A stretch of DNA of 64,000 bases. It comes from Impatiens glandulifera (taxonomy: Eukaryota; Streptophyta; Magnoliopsida; Ericales; Balsaminaceae). Below are positions 11,726 through 21,536 of the stretch, piece after piece. The stretch's first letter is position 1; every line of letters starts with the position of its first letter. Location of the stretch: contig NC_061862.1 of the NCBI RefSeq assembly GCF_907164915.1, positions 91,591,995-91,655,994 on the forward strand, written 5' to 3'. Both the position numbers and the translations under genes were made by a program. The notes under the pieces were generated by a model. The model saw only the letters and a program-made list of their open reading frames with translations, did not search any database and had not been told where the DNA came from.

Positions 11726-12326
11726 TGATGGGTAAATGTATTCTTCAAAACAGAATGCTTTCCCAATTAACTGAGTATAAGAGATGAGCAAAACAGAATG
11801 AAATCAAAACGACAATGCAAGACAAGATTTAACGTGGAAAACCTCGCATCAAATTGAGAGTAAAACTATGGGACCAGTCAGGCCACTTAACAATTCACTA
11901 TCATCAATAAGGTTACAAGCAGGGGTTTTCTCTAGATATAAACTAGAGTCATTAATCAATTGCAACAAGATCACACAACAATCTTGACAAATAACAACAA
12001 AGAGCAGAAAGAGTAAGATCAACCAACCTTATCAATTCTACAACTAGAAAATAGATCTTCACCGTTTAGAACGTAGCCCTAGAAATAACTAATAAGCAGT
12101 TAACGTTTGAAGTCGATCAAACGGTGCAAACTCCGGCAAAAGGAAATTTTCTCCAGCTGCTACCTCAAACCCTTGAATATGTTTTTGCTCTGGTTTATCT
12201 CTTGTTGTTCTCCAAACTGTGTTAACCTAAAGTGGAAAAATAATATTTCTTCACATTATATATCTTGGGCCTAAATAAAGCCCACAACAAGTTGGGTCTC
12301 TCCAACTAGGAGGACAAAACCCAACA
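11726..12326 (-). repeat. 5' LTR of Copia-A
   Basis: On the minus strand it begins TGTTGGGTTTTGTCC at 12326 and ends CCCATCA at 11726, directly before the primer-binding site. The TG...CA ends and about 600-bp length fit a Copia LTR. A short ATG frame entering from the LTR (11766) is not the gag start; the likely gag ATG is at 11687. No second copy of this LTR exists in the window, so age cannot be estimated. Confidence 0.8.
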
Positions 12327-12549
12327 ATATCTCAGTGATAATTACTAAACTATAATTCTTACATTACAAAATTACATCAAATAAAACATTTGAACAATGT
12401 GAAGATATTAAAGTGATCTCAAATGTTTGAGTATATTTGATGAAAGAAATCATTTATAATTTTAATTTTGAATATTAGGTTTATGTATTTATAATATATT
12501 AAAAGAATAATATTTTAAAAATTATATATGGATCCCTTGCCGGCTCAAG
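12327..12549. other. Spacer between Copia-A and the LINE
   Basis: AT-rich sequence in which no gene or element end is recognised, apart from the first copy of the LINE target-site duplication at its right edge. Confidence 0.4.
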
Positions 12550-12558
12550 TTTAAGTGT
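12550..12558. repeat. Candidate LINE target-site duplication, left
   Basis: TTTAAGTGT, repeated exactly at 17732-17740 directly after the A-rich LINE tail. Nine bases is short, but the position at the end of the tail supports it. Confidence 0.6.
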
Positions 12559-12719
12559 AGACCTTTGCCGACTTCATTTTTCCTGACATAAATTTAAGTA
12601 ACGAGAAGAATGAACAACAGACACAGAATGCATGACAGAAGAACAAAGGGGAAACAAAAGCTGACAATCCAGTTCAAGAGAGGGGAAAGATTTTCCTTGG
12701 AACATTTAAGCCAAAAGTT

Positions 12720-13880
12720 GAAATTATCAGTTCCCCGTTTGAATTCAAACTACCCCAAGAAGTTGACGAAAACTGCGTAAAGTCATGGAAGAATGTCATA
12801 GTGGGCAACTTCATCGGAAGAAACAAGGTTCCATTTCTAGAAACCAAAAAACCCTAATGGAACAATTGGGGGAAAATGGTCTAGAAAAGGTAACATCAAA
12901 CATTCATGACTTGTACTTTCTCAAATTCAAAGAAGGATCAAATCTCGAAAGTATTCTGATCAACGGGCACACATTTGTTGGGAAAAACTACATGAAACTC
13001 GAAAAATGGACAGAAGGTATGCACCTCTTCAGCAAGCCCAAAGAAACTCCGCAAATCTGGTTCCAATTGCGCAACATCCCTCCCCACATGTATACCCTTG
13101 AAGCATTAAGTCACTTTGCGAGCCTATTGGGGAGTCCACTCTACATGGACCCAACTACAGAAAAAGGTGAGCATATGACTTATGTTAGGATGTGCATTGA
13201 GATACACCCGAGATCAAATCTTCCATACCAGATGACGGTAACAGACAGAAAGGTGAACCCACAATTATGAGAATCTCATATGAGTGGAGGCCGAATAGAT
13301 GCTTTGACTGTAATACATTCGAACATTTCTGTTACAAGTGCCCGAAAATAATTGAAGAAGAAAGGAAAAAGAAGATCGAGAAAGAGACAAAGACAGAGAC
13401 AGAAAAGAAACAGAAAGAAGAACAAGAAAGGTTAGAAAAGGAAAAGGTTGAGAATGAAAGGCAGAAAGAGATTACTAAAGAATTAGTAATGAGTAAACAG
13501 AAGGATCAAGATAAGGAAGAAAATTCAGAACATGGTTTTGAATAACATGGGAAGGAAGATAAAGTGGTAAGAGATTCAGAATCAAAGGCTGAGAATGAAG
13601 AGATAATAAAGAAACTTGAACTGGAAGCAAGAATCAATACCGAAGAGGTTGTGGAAAGAGAAAGCGTGGGAGAAAGCAAGAAAGGGGAAGTGGGTAAAGG
13701 AAATGGGAAAGATAAAGAAGAGACAACTGAATCGGTTGAAACTGTACAATCTCCAATTCAAAAGAAAGTTGACCAGAGAAACACAAAAATCCCAAAACAA
13801 CAAGGTAAGAAAATTAAGGAATATACAATTCCTTATAGCCCTACTATATGGGAAAAACAGAAAGGAAGAAAAAATTAAAG
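12720..13880 (+). pseudogene. LINE ORF1 (RNA-binding, DUF4283/zinc knuckle)
   Basis: ORF1 of plant L1 elements coats the element RNA. From about 12740 the frame reads FEFKLPQEVDENCVKSW and VIVGNFIGRNKVP; a frameshift near 12845 joins TLMEQLGENGLEKVTSN and HDLYFLKFKEGSNLESIL, the DUF4283 core. It continues as WFQLRNIPPHMYTLEAL, LLGSPLYMDPTT and VRMCIEIHPRSNLP. A second frameshift at about 13265 leads to SYEWRPNRCFDCNTFEHFCYKCP, a zinc knuckle of the CX2CX4HX3C kind. The rest (13360-13880) is Lys/Glu-rich, likely a coiled or disordered tail, with one stop (TAA near 13543) and a last frame ending at 13878. Confidence 0.85.
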
Positions 13881-13917
13881 GAAGGGGAAGTAAAGCTAGA
13901 ACATCTTCTTTTCATTA

Positions 13918-14787
13918 ATGAATTTAATGACATGGAATATTAGAGGGTTAAATGACCCTATAAAAAGAAGAGAGGTTAGAAGAATAGCAGAAAGGACTGA
14001 AATCACAGTATTTGGAATTATTGAAACAAAAGTCAGACAAAGTCAAATAGAGAATGTTGCCCATGGTTGTTTCAAAGAAGAATGGAAATTTATTCATAAC
14101 TCTGATGGGGTTAAAAGTAGAATCTGGGTAGGATGGGATAAAAGAAGGGTTGAAATCAATAAATTTTTTGAAAGCAAGCAAATTATTTTGACAGAGGTTA
14201 TCAATTTGGTGACAAGGGTAAAAATATTCTTTGCGGTAGTCTATGCAAGCAACTCTGGGACAGAGAGGAAGACACTTTGGAATGATTTGAGAAGAAACAT
14301 TACGGACGACGAACTGTGGGTTATTATGGGAGATTTTAACGTTACAAGATTCAGAAATGAAAGAGAGCCTGAGACAGACATAACACAAGACATGCAGGAT
14401 TTTAATGAATGCATTCGAGACATAAGCTGCATTGAACCGTCTTCCTCAGGTAATCTATTTTCATGGTCAACTACAAGAGGGGCGCACAACATGAGAAAGA
14501 GTAGAATTGATAGAGGCCTAATGAATGAAAAATGGGTGGAGTTTTACCCAAAAAGCCAAATCCAGGTTTTGCAACCAGGTATCTCTAATCAATGTCCTTT
14601 AAAATTCTTTTGGGAGAAGGAGAAAAAACAGAAAAGACCCTTTAAGTTCTTCAACTTATGGATGAAAGATGAAGAATTTAATAAAATCCTTAATGAAACT
14701 TGGAACATCAGAATTAATGGAACAAAGATGTCCAGAGTTTGTGAGAAACTAAGATTACTAAAAGGGAAGCTAAATAAGTTAGACTAG
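13918..14787 (+). pseudogene. LINE ORF2, endonuclease domain
   Basis: The ATG at 13918 opens MNLMTWNIRGLNDPIKRREV, the standard start of plant L1 ORF2 and its EEP-fold endonuclease, which nicks target DNA for primed reverse transcription. Asn7 (in WNIRG) and the Glu of GIIETKVR near residue 37 are kept, as is MGDFNVTR. Near residues 223-226 the conserved S-D-H-x-P motif reads S-N-Q-C-P, so both catalytic Asp and His are replaced (Asn224, Gln225). The domain should therefore not cut DNA. It ends at a TAG after LNKLD (14785), followed by a frameshift before the RT. Confidence 0.88.
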
Positions 14788-17084
14788 AAAAAATATAGTG
14801 GGAATTCTAAAAGAGTAAAGGAAGCCAGAACAAAATTGGATAAATACAAAGCAAGGCACTAAGAGCCCCAAATCTACCTTATAACAGAGAAGATGAAAAA
14901 GAGGCTCTTACGCGATTCAGAGACCTCTGTTCTAAAAAGGAAAGTTTTGCTAAGCAAAAATCTAGAGAAATTTGGCTTTCATTAGGAGACAAGAATACTT
15001 CTTTCTTCTATAAAAAATGTTCATCAAGGAATTTCAGAAATCAGGTTCTAAGACTCACAAACTCAAATGGAGATGTTTTACATGGACAAAAGGCAGTTCA
15101 TGAGGAAGCAATAAGTTTCTACAAAGAGATGATTGGAACAGAAACGAGCACAATAATAGAGGACAGCCCAAGATTGCTTCAACAGATTGTGCAAAGAAAA
15201 ATCAGTGAAGAAAGTGGTAACCAATTGATTACAAGAGTTAGTATGGAAGAAGTCAAAAAAGCTGTATTTTCGATGAAAGGGGATAAAAGCCAAGGGCCAG
15301 ATGGTTTCAATGCAAACTTCTTCAAAGAAAACTGGGAAATAGTAGGTAAAGATGTAAGCGAAGGGGTTTTAGAATTCTTCCAAAACAGGAAAATATTGAA
15401 GCAATGGAACGTCACAGTGTTGAATTTGATTTCTAAAAATTCAATTCCGGAAAAAATTCAGGACTTTTGTCCTATTTCATGCTGTAATGTTATTTACAAA
15501 ATTATTTCAAAAATTATTTTACAACGTTTAAAAACAGTTATTGATAAGCTTGTAGGATTAGGGCAATCAACATTTATTCCTAAACGCTCTATTTCCCATA
15601 ACATACTACTCATGCAGAGCTTATTGAATGGATATGGCAAGAAAAACATATAGCCATGTGTGGCTTTCAAAATTGACATTAAAAAAGTTTTTGACTCGAT
15701 CAGATGGGGATCAATCCACGAATTCCTCCTTACTATAGGTTTTCCAATTATTTTTATTGATTGGATTATGCAATGTGTTTCCACTCCTCACTTTGTTGTG
15801 AGCGTGAATGGTATTCATGGAGGCTTTTTCAAGGGTGAAAGGGGAGTAAGGCAAGGAGACCCTATATCTCCTTACCTATTCCTCTTAATAATGGAAATTC
15901 TTGACTGCATTTTAAAAATGCTTTTGAGAAGTCATCATTTCAAATTTCACTCGTACTGTAAAGAAGAAGCAATAACCCATATATGTTTTGTAGATGATCT
16001 ATTTTTTGTGGCTTATGCGGATGTTGAATCTGTTAGTATAATCAAAGAAGCTCTAACAATCTTTTCGAGTATTACAGGTCTATACATCAATGAGGACAAA
16101 TGTGAGGCTTTCTATGGAGGGGTTAATGAAGAAAGGAAAGAAAACATATTCAATATTATGGGAATCAAATAAGGTGAACTACTAGTGAAATACTTTAGAG
16201 TACCCCAGTCATCAAAACAATTCCGATACAATCATTTCAGACAACTGGTAGAAAATGTTAGAAATTCTGTTTTGGGTTGGGCTACGAAAAAACTGTTTTA
16301 TGCAGGTAGAATCGAGCTCGTTAAAAGAGTCATCTTTGGAATTATTGGCTACTGGGCACAACATATAGTCATCCCAAAGAAAGTAATGGCTGAACTCGAT
16401 AGAATTCTGAGAGACTACATCTAGGGAACACAAGGCAGAGGAGGAAAAAAATTCAAATGGGAGGATGTTTGCACTCCCATAGAAGAAGGCGGACTAGGAA
16501 TGAAAAGTTGTGTTAAATGGAACAAAGCCCTCATCATCAAGAGCTTATGGGAGTTGGAGCAAAAAGCGGACTCCCTATGGGTCAAATGGGTGCATACAAG
16601 ATTTATGAAAGAAGAGCAGAGTATCTGGACACGAAGCATCAATGAAAGAATGGCATGGTCATTGAAGAAAATCCTAAAAACAAGAAAATATGTCTTTCAA
16701 ATGGTGAAAACCACAATTGGAAATGGAAGAGAGGTACTATTCTGGCATGATCCTTGGCTGGATAATATTCTCATTATAGTCAAAGAAGAAATGCAAGGAA
16801 ACAAAGTTAAAAGAGAATACATCAAGTACTCATTTAGAGACGTCTATGAAGGTAAATGTGATTCACTTTTGAGGCGTATTTCAAAAGGTGGTAGAATCCT
16901 AAACCTAATGAGGCAGAAGCAACTCAATGAAAGTAATGATGAAATATGCCGGAAAATAGAAAACAATGAGAAGTTTATTACAGGAAAGGCATGGGAAATG
17001 GTTAGAACAAGAGGACGGAAGGTAGATTGGCATAATGTGGTATGGTCTCCTAAGATTATTCCTCGTCACCAATTTATTCTCTAG
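14788..17084 (+). pseudogene. LINE ORF2, reverse transcriptase domain
   Basis: After an approximately 340-bp stretch with frame changes (containing KQKSREIWLSLGDKNTSFFY, the usual RT-linker block), the frame from 15129 runs to 17084 with stops at 15653, 16172 and 16424. RT motifs in order: KGDKSQGPDGFNANFFKENW, LISKNSIPEKIQDFCPIS, motif A FKIDIKKVFDSIRWG, motif B RGVRQGDPISPYLFLLIME, and the catalytic ICFVDDLFFVAYAD, where Val stands in place of the usual Ala of F/YADD. Downstream are WATKKLFYAGRIELVKRV and WNKALIIKSLWELEQKADS, typical of plant L1. The enzyme is interrupted and inactive. Confidence 0.92.
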
Positions 17085-17570
17085 CTGGTATACAGGAAAA
17101 GGTTGACAACAAAAGACAGAATTCGAAAATACATAAACATTCCTGATATCAACTGTGTTCTATGTTCGGGAGTTGAGGAAAGCATAAACCATTTATTTGG
17201 GGAATGCTCTTTTGTAATACAAATCTGGAAGATATATGCTGCAAACATGAACATCATCAACTTTCCAGGAATATGGGAAGAAATCTAAGAGTGGATGAAG
17301 AATAAAGCAAAAGAAAGATCCTTCTATATAAGTATGTTGAAATGCTATTTTGGAGCAGTAATCTACAATATCTGGAAAGAAAGAAATTAAAGAACTCACA
17401 GTGGAAGAAGTAGAACCGCTGAAGATATTTAGAGAGATATAACTTCAGATAGAAATGCACTCATTCAATCTTGGAGAGGAATCGAAAGGAATGAAGAGAA
17501 TAGAAAGCTCTGCCAGATTTGGGATATTTCGTTTGAGAATGTCACAAATAGAATAAAAGTAAAAACGTTG
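17085..17570 (+). pseudogene. LINE ORF2, C-terminal zf-RVT region
   Basis: Continues from the RT after a TAG that replaces a Trp-like position (FIL-stop-LVYRKRLTTKDRI). It contains INCVLCSGVEESINHLFGEC and WKIYAAN, the Cys-His cluster (C-x2-C...H-x3-4-C) found at the C-terminus of plant L1 ORF2. A further TAA at 17286 is followed by readable sequence ending near RTHSGRSR and NALIQSWRGIERNEEN. It ends at about 17570, leading into the 3' UTR. Confidence 0.8.
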
Positions 17571-17731
17571 TAAACTCTAATTGATTATTGTTATTGTCTG
17601 TAATTCAATCATTGTTTCATTGTCAAATCTAGAAATTGTCTAGATCTGATCTTAAACTTTTGTATTTTTTTCCCTCTTTAGGGTTTTTTTAATGAAATGG
17701 CACTAAGTTGTTTTCCCACAAAAAAACAAAA

Positions 17732-17740
17732 TTTAAGTGT
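17732..17740. repeat. Candidate LINE target-site duplication, right
   Basis: TTTAAGTGT, identical to 12550-12558, starting where the A-rich tail ends. Confidence 0.6.
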
Positions 17741-17743
17741 TGG

Positions 17744-17804
17744 TAATTTTTAATGGCACATATAAACAACGCAAAACCCTGATTTATGTGCCATTAAAAA
17801 ATTA
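17744..17804. repeat. Inverted repeat, about 22-bp arms
   Basis: Left arm around TAATTTTTAATGGCACATA and right arm TTTATGTGCCATTAAAAAAT pair almost completely, with a loop CAACGCAAAACCCTGA of 16 bases and small bulges. It sits immediately after the LINE insertion. Could be a tiny MITE remnant or a folded RNA; no target duplication was found. Confidence 0.7.
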
Positions 17805-18988
17805 ATATTGAAATTTTTCTCCACCTAAAATAAGCTTCAACCTATAGGTTAATTTTCTGATCTCACTTCGAGTATTTTTACAACATAAAAACATCTTATT
17901 ATTACTCACATTTCCTCACTTTAGTTAATCAACCATCTTTGACTTCATTTTTAGCCTTTTGCACTCAACCATCTCATAACTACATATGCTTTTCTCTCAT
18001 TTTTTACTAATTATCTTATTCACATATTTAATCATCATTATTCTTCATATAAATTTTTATAATTGTTCCAGAATTGATAATATCAAGATTCGAATTTATT
18101 ATTATATATATTACTCTTACTCTTTCACTATTTATTAAAAAAATTATCTTATATTTAGGAAGTTAATATCATTTTAGTCGTTATTACACCGCTACAATTT
18201 TAGTAGGAATTGAATGTAAGACTTTAATTTATTTTATTTTTACTAAAGGATCAAATTTCATATATTAAAGAGTTTATTACATGAAGATGAACAGAGGACA
18301 ATAAATTAAATTATGAGATTTTTCAATATTTTGCTTTGAACAGAATTTGTCATGTTACAAGAATTTTAGTGATTTTATTTTTAGTTTTGTGTTTTGCGCT
18401 AAAAATCTTATTTTTAGTTTCCAATATGATAATGAATGTGCTAGATATATGGCTTAATATTTGAATCCAAAATCTACCCCAACCAACAACCTTATCATTT
18501 ATTTAGTTAGATGTGTACAAATATCACAATACCAATATTAGCATTAAAGCTACATATGGAAACATACCATTTTGTCGAAATTGTATTTTCATTAATGATA
18601 ATTTCAATTAAATGGGCAACATTTTAATGACTCAATTTTAAATAAAATTTGGAGATTTTTATACATTAATTGTTTCTTTTTTCTAAAAATAAATATAACT
18701 TGAAGATATCATGTGTGTTATATATTTGTACAAGATTAAAGATTTTAGATTTCAGAGCCAACAAACTTAATTTCTAAAAACTTTTAAGCGAGACTAAAAT
18801 AAATAATTAGTTTGGAAACGATATCATATCTAATGATTTTTAAATAATTTGAATTTGAAATATTTTTGAATAAAACTTAAATATATATATATATAAATAA
18901 ACGGTTAAATAAATATACTGAATTAGAAAAACATCTATAATTTATTATGTTTTTTATTTGATGTAGGAATTAAAAAGACGCGACGCAC
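17805..18988. other. AT-rich spacer, nothing recognised
   Basis: No coding frame or known element could be supported in this stretch. Confidence 0.4.
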
Positions 18989-18993
18989 ACTAA

Positions 18994-19363
18994 TGTTGAG
19001 TTATGGAGCCTACACTTATAATAAACTCTACAAGTGTTAATTAGAGTTTATTGGGTTTGTATTTAGTTTTGGGCTTGAGCCTGACCAAGAATTATTTAGG
19101 TTTATTACCTGAATGTTTACCCTATAAATATGTGAATATTAAGGGTTTACATAAAAATAGACTGAATTCTAGAGAGATAAAGTGTGAGGCAAAAAAACTT
19201 TGTATTCCTTCTTCTTCTTCATAGTAAATCTGGTGGTGGCTGAAGTGGATGTAGCTCAATTTGAGTGAACCACTATAAATTTGTGTGTTCTTGTTTTCTT
19301 CTTTCTTGTGTTTTTACATATTATTTTCAAGCAGGTCGAATTTAGGAGATAAAAATCCTAACA
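18994..19363 (+). repeat. 5' LTR of Copia-B
   Basis: 370 bp, TG...CA ends. A TATAAATA box at 19123-19130 is the likely promoter, with transcription expected to start shortly downstream. The R-U5 part holds a TTCTTCTTCTTC pyrimidine run. Confidence 0.95.
19123..19130 (+). promoter_or_regulatory. TATA box in Copia-B 5' LTR
   Basis: CCCTATAAATATG; the same box lies at 23495-23502 in the 3' LTR. Its position about 130 bp into the LTR fits a pol II core promoter in U3. Confidence 0.7.
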
Positions 19364-19365
19364 AC

Positions 19366-19377
19366 TGGTATCAGACC
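19366..19377 (+). promoter_or_regulatory. Primer-binding site of Copia-B
   Basis: TGGTATCAGACC, one base from the initiator-Met complement, two bases inside the 5' LTR. Confidence 0.85.
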
Positions 19378-19403
19378 AGCTAGGCTAGATCTGAGCATTG
19401 AAA

Positions 19404-20160
19404 ATGATTCCAAGTGAGAACAGTATAAGAAATGGGATTGGAAGATTTGTTGGGACAGATTATGCCTTCTAGAGAATGCAAATTTAAGATTATCTCTATG
19501 AAAAGAAGCTTCATGTTCTTTTGAGTGAGAAACCAGAGACGATGGATGAAGTTGAATGGAAACTCCTTGATAAACAGGTTTTACGAGTTTTCCGATTGAC
19601 GTTAGCCAAGACGGTTGCTCACAATGTAGTAAAGGAGAAGACCACCATGAGTCTGATGAAAGCTCTTTCTGATATGTATGAGAAACCATCTGCTAACAAC
19701 AAGGTACACTTAATGAAAAGACTCTTTTACTTAAGAATGGTTGATGGTACTTCTGTCACTACTCATTTGAATGAATTCAATACAATTGTGAATCAATTGC
19801 TATCTGTTGAGATTGATTTTGGGGATGAAGTTAGTGCCCTGATTTTGTTAGCATCTCTACCAAATAGTTGGGAACCTATGAGGGCAGAAATTAGTAATTC
19901 AGTTGGAAATACTAAACTGAAATTTGTTGAAGTTAGAGATCGTATTCTTGCTGAAGAGGTTCGTAAAATTGATTCTAGTGAAACGTTCAAAGGTTCTGCT
20001 CTGAATGTGGAAAACAGGGGCAGAGGTAATGATAGAAATTTCAACCGAGGTAAGAGCAGATCTATGTCGAGGAGCAAGAGGAGTTAGTCCAAGTCTGGGT
20101 AGACATTTGAGTACTGAAATTGTGGTAAACAGGGTCATTTGAAGAGGAACTCGAAGAGAA
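19404..20160 (+). pseudogene. Copia-B gag
   Basis: The likely start is ATG 19404, in frame with the rest; stops near 19468 and 19483 sit where the family has Trp and an acidic residue (YAF-stop-RMQI-stop-DYLYEKK). From 19521 the frame is open: MSEKPETMDEVEWKLLDKQV, VHLMKRLFYLRMVDGTSVT, LLASLPNSWEPMRAE, the standard Copia Gag core, then a Gly/Arg/Ser-rich tail. The zinc knuckle near 20110-20155 is damaged: the frame reads EY-stop-NCGKQGHLKRNS, so the first and last Cys are lost and Trp is a stop. Nucleocapsid function is gone. Confidence 0.9.
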
Positions 20161-20700
20161 ACAGTGATGATAAAAATGATGCAACCAACATTGTTATAGA
20201 AACTGTCATTGATGCGTTACTTCTTTCGGTTGATAGCCCGATAGATTCATGGGTTTTGAACTTAGGAGCGTCTTTCCACACCACTGATCACAAAGAATTA
20301 ATGGAGAATTATGTGGCTGAAAACTGTGGGAAAGTTTATCTTGCAGATGGTGAGTCACTGGATATTGTTGACATTGGTGACATCAAATTGAAGATGGTAA
20401 ATGGTTCTGTTTGAAAGATTAATAAGGTGAGACACATTTCAGGTTTAATGCGCAATCTGATTTCTGTTACACAACTTTATGAAGAAGGTCACAATTTCAG
20501 TTGTGGAAATGGTGCGTGGAAGGTGACTAAAGGAGCAATTGTTGTTGCTCGAGGTCACAAAACTGGAACGTTATACACGACTTCAACTTGCAGAGAAATA
20601 GTTGCTGATGTAGTTGATGACTCGAAGAACAGTGAGCTGTGGCATTGCAGGTTGGGCCATATGAGCGAAAAAATGGATGAAAATTCTTTTGAAGAATGAA
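20161..20700 (+). pseudogene. Copia-B protease and GAG-pre-integrase region
   Basis: Protease region reads SWVLNLGASFHTTDHKELM near 20250; the catalytic D-S-G of the family is N-L-G here, consistent with one G-to-A and one C-to-T change. It continues KVYLADGESLDIVDIGDI, ends in a TGA at 20412, and resumes HISGLMRNLISVTQLYEEG. The GAG-pre-integrase part has SELWHCRLGHMSEK. A frameshift near 20675 changes frame until about 20820, where a second indel restores it. Confidence 0.88.
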
Positions 20701-21536
20701 CAGATTCCAGAACTGAAGTCTATTGAACATCAGTTATGTGAAAACTGCATTCTTGGAAAATAGAAACGGATGAGTTTTTAAAGATTGGGAAGGAGCTCAA
20801 GAAATAAAGGCTAGAGTTGGTACACACTGATGTGTGGGGACCTGCACTTGTTTCTTCTATTGGCAGATCATACTACTATGTGACTTTTATAGATGATTCA
20901 ATAAGAAAAGTATGGGTTTACTTTATGAAGCACAAGTCTGAAGTATTTGCTATTTTCAAGAAGTGGAAGGCTTTGGTTGAAAATGAAACAAATTAGAAAG
21001 TTAAGTGCTTGAGATCCGACAACGAAGGTGAATATATCAATTTAGATTTCAAAGAGTATTGTGATGTGAATGGGATCAGTATGGTGAAGACTGTTCCCCG
21101 AACGCCTCAAGAGAATGGAGTAGCTGAACGAATGAAACGAACATTGAACGAGCGTGCTAGAAACATGAGATTGCATGCAGGGCTGCCTAAAACCTTCTGG
21201 GTAGAAGCTATTAATATTGCTGCCTATTTGATAAACATGGGACCCTCTGTTCCTCTTGAATTCAGAATTCCCGAAGAAGTTTGGAGCAATAAAAAGGTAA
21301 ACCTTTCTTATTTAAAAGTGTTTGGTTGTTTATCATATGTTCATATTAATGAATGTCATAGGAGCAAGCTTGATCCAAAGTCTAATAAATGTTTTTTCAT
21401 TGATGGTGATATCGAGTTTGGTTATCGTTTCTGGGATAATCAAAATCGGAAGATCATTCGTAGCAAAAATGTTATCTTCAATGAATAGGTTCACTACAAA
21501 GATTGTGTTGGGAAGACATCAGATGGTGATTCCAAG
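20701..21536 (+). pseudogene. Copia-B integrase
   Basis: DDE integrase that would insert cDNA into the genome. The zinc-binding end is readable out of frame as CENCILGK. From 20823 the main frame gives HTDVWGPALVSSIGRSYYYV (first Asp), FIDDSIRKVWVYF, then after a stop near 20996 CLRSDNEGEYINLDF (second Asp) and PQENGVAERMKRTLNERARN (Glu). The C-terminal part has KTFWVEAINIAAYLINMGPS, LKVFGCLSYVHINECHRSKL and YRFWDNQNRKIIRSKNVIF. A TAG at 21486 precedes the linker. The catalytic triad positions are kept; the frame is not. Confidence 0.92.

Larger units (their letters stand above)
7755..12326 (-). mobile_element. Copia-A: 3'-truncated Ty1/Copia retrotransposon
   Basis: In transcription order from high to low coordinates: 5' LTR (12326-11726), primer-binding site, gag, protease, integrase, reverse transcriptase and the end of RNase H near 7760. 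The domain order PR-IN-RT-RH defines Copia. The sequence below 7755 is AT-rich and unlike the LTR, so the 3' LTR and polypurine tract are missing. At least six internal stops and at least two frameshifts make it non-autonomous. Several stops are TGG to TAG/TGA or CAG to TAG, the pattern expected from deamination of methylated cytosine. Confidence 0.93.
12559..17731 (+). mobile_element. L1-type LINE, long but degenerate
   Basis: A non-LTR retrotransposon in sense orientation: ORF1 with a DUF4283-like domain and a zinc knuckle, then ORF2 with apurinic-type endonuclease, reverse transcriptase and a C-terminal zf-RVT region, then an AT-rich 3' UTR and an A-rich tail (AAAAAAACAAAA) just before the repeated TTTAAGTGT. 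Length of about 5.2 kb is near the 5.5-6.5 kb of plant L1s. ORF1 seems to lack its N-terminal part when compared with the related copy at 46.4 kb, so the 5' end may be truncated. Several stops and frameshifts and changed endonuclease residues make it inactive. Confidence 0.92.

Noticed and set aside
13582..13803. 73-codon frame antisense to LINE ORF1
   Set aside because: A shadow of the Lys/Glu-rich ORF1 tail, giving Phe/Ser-rich text.
13948..14388. 146-codon frame antisense to the LINE endonuclease
   Set aside because: Fully overlaps the clear sense-strand endonuclease and has no family features.
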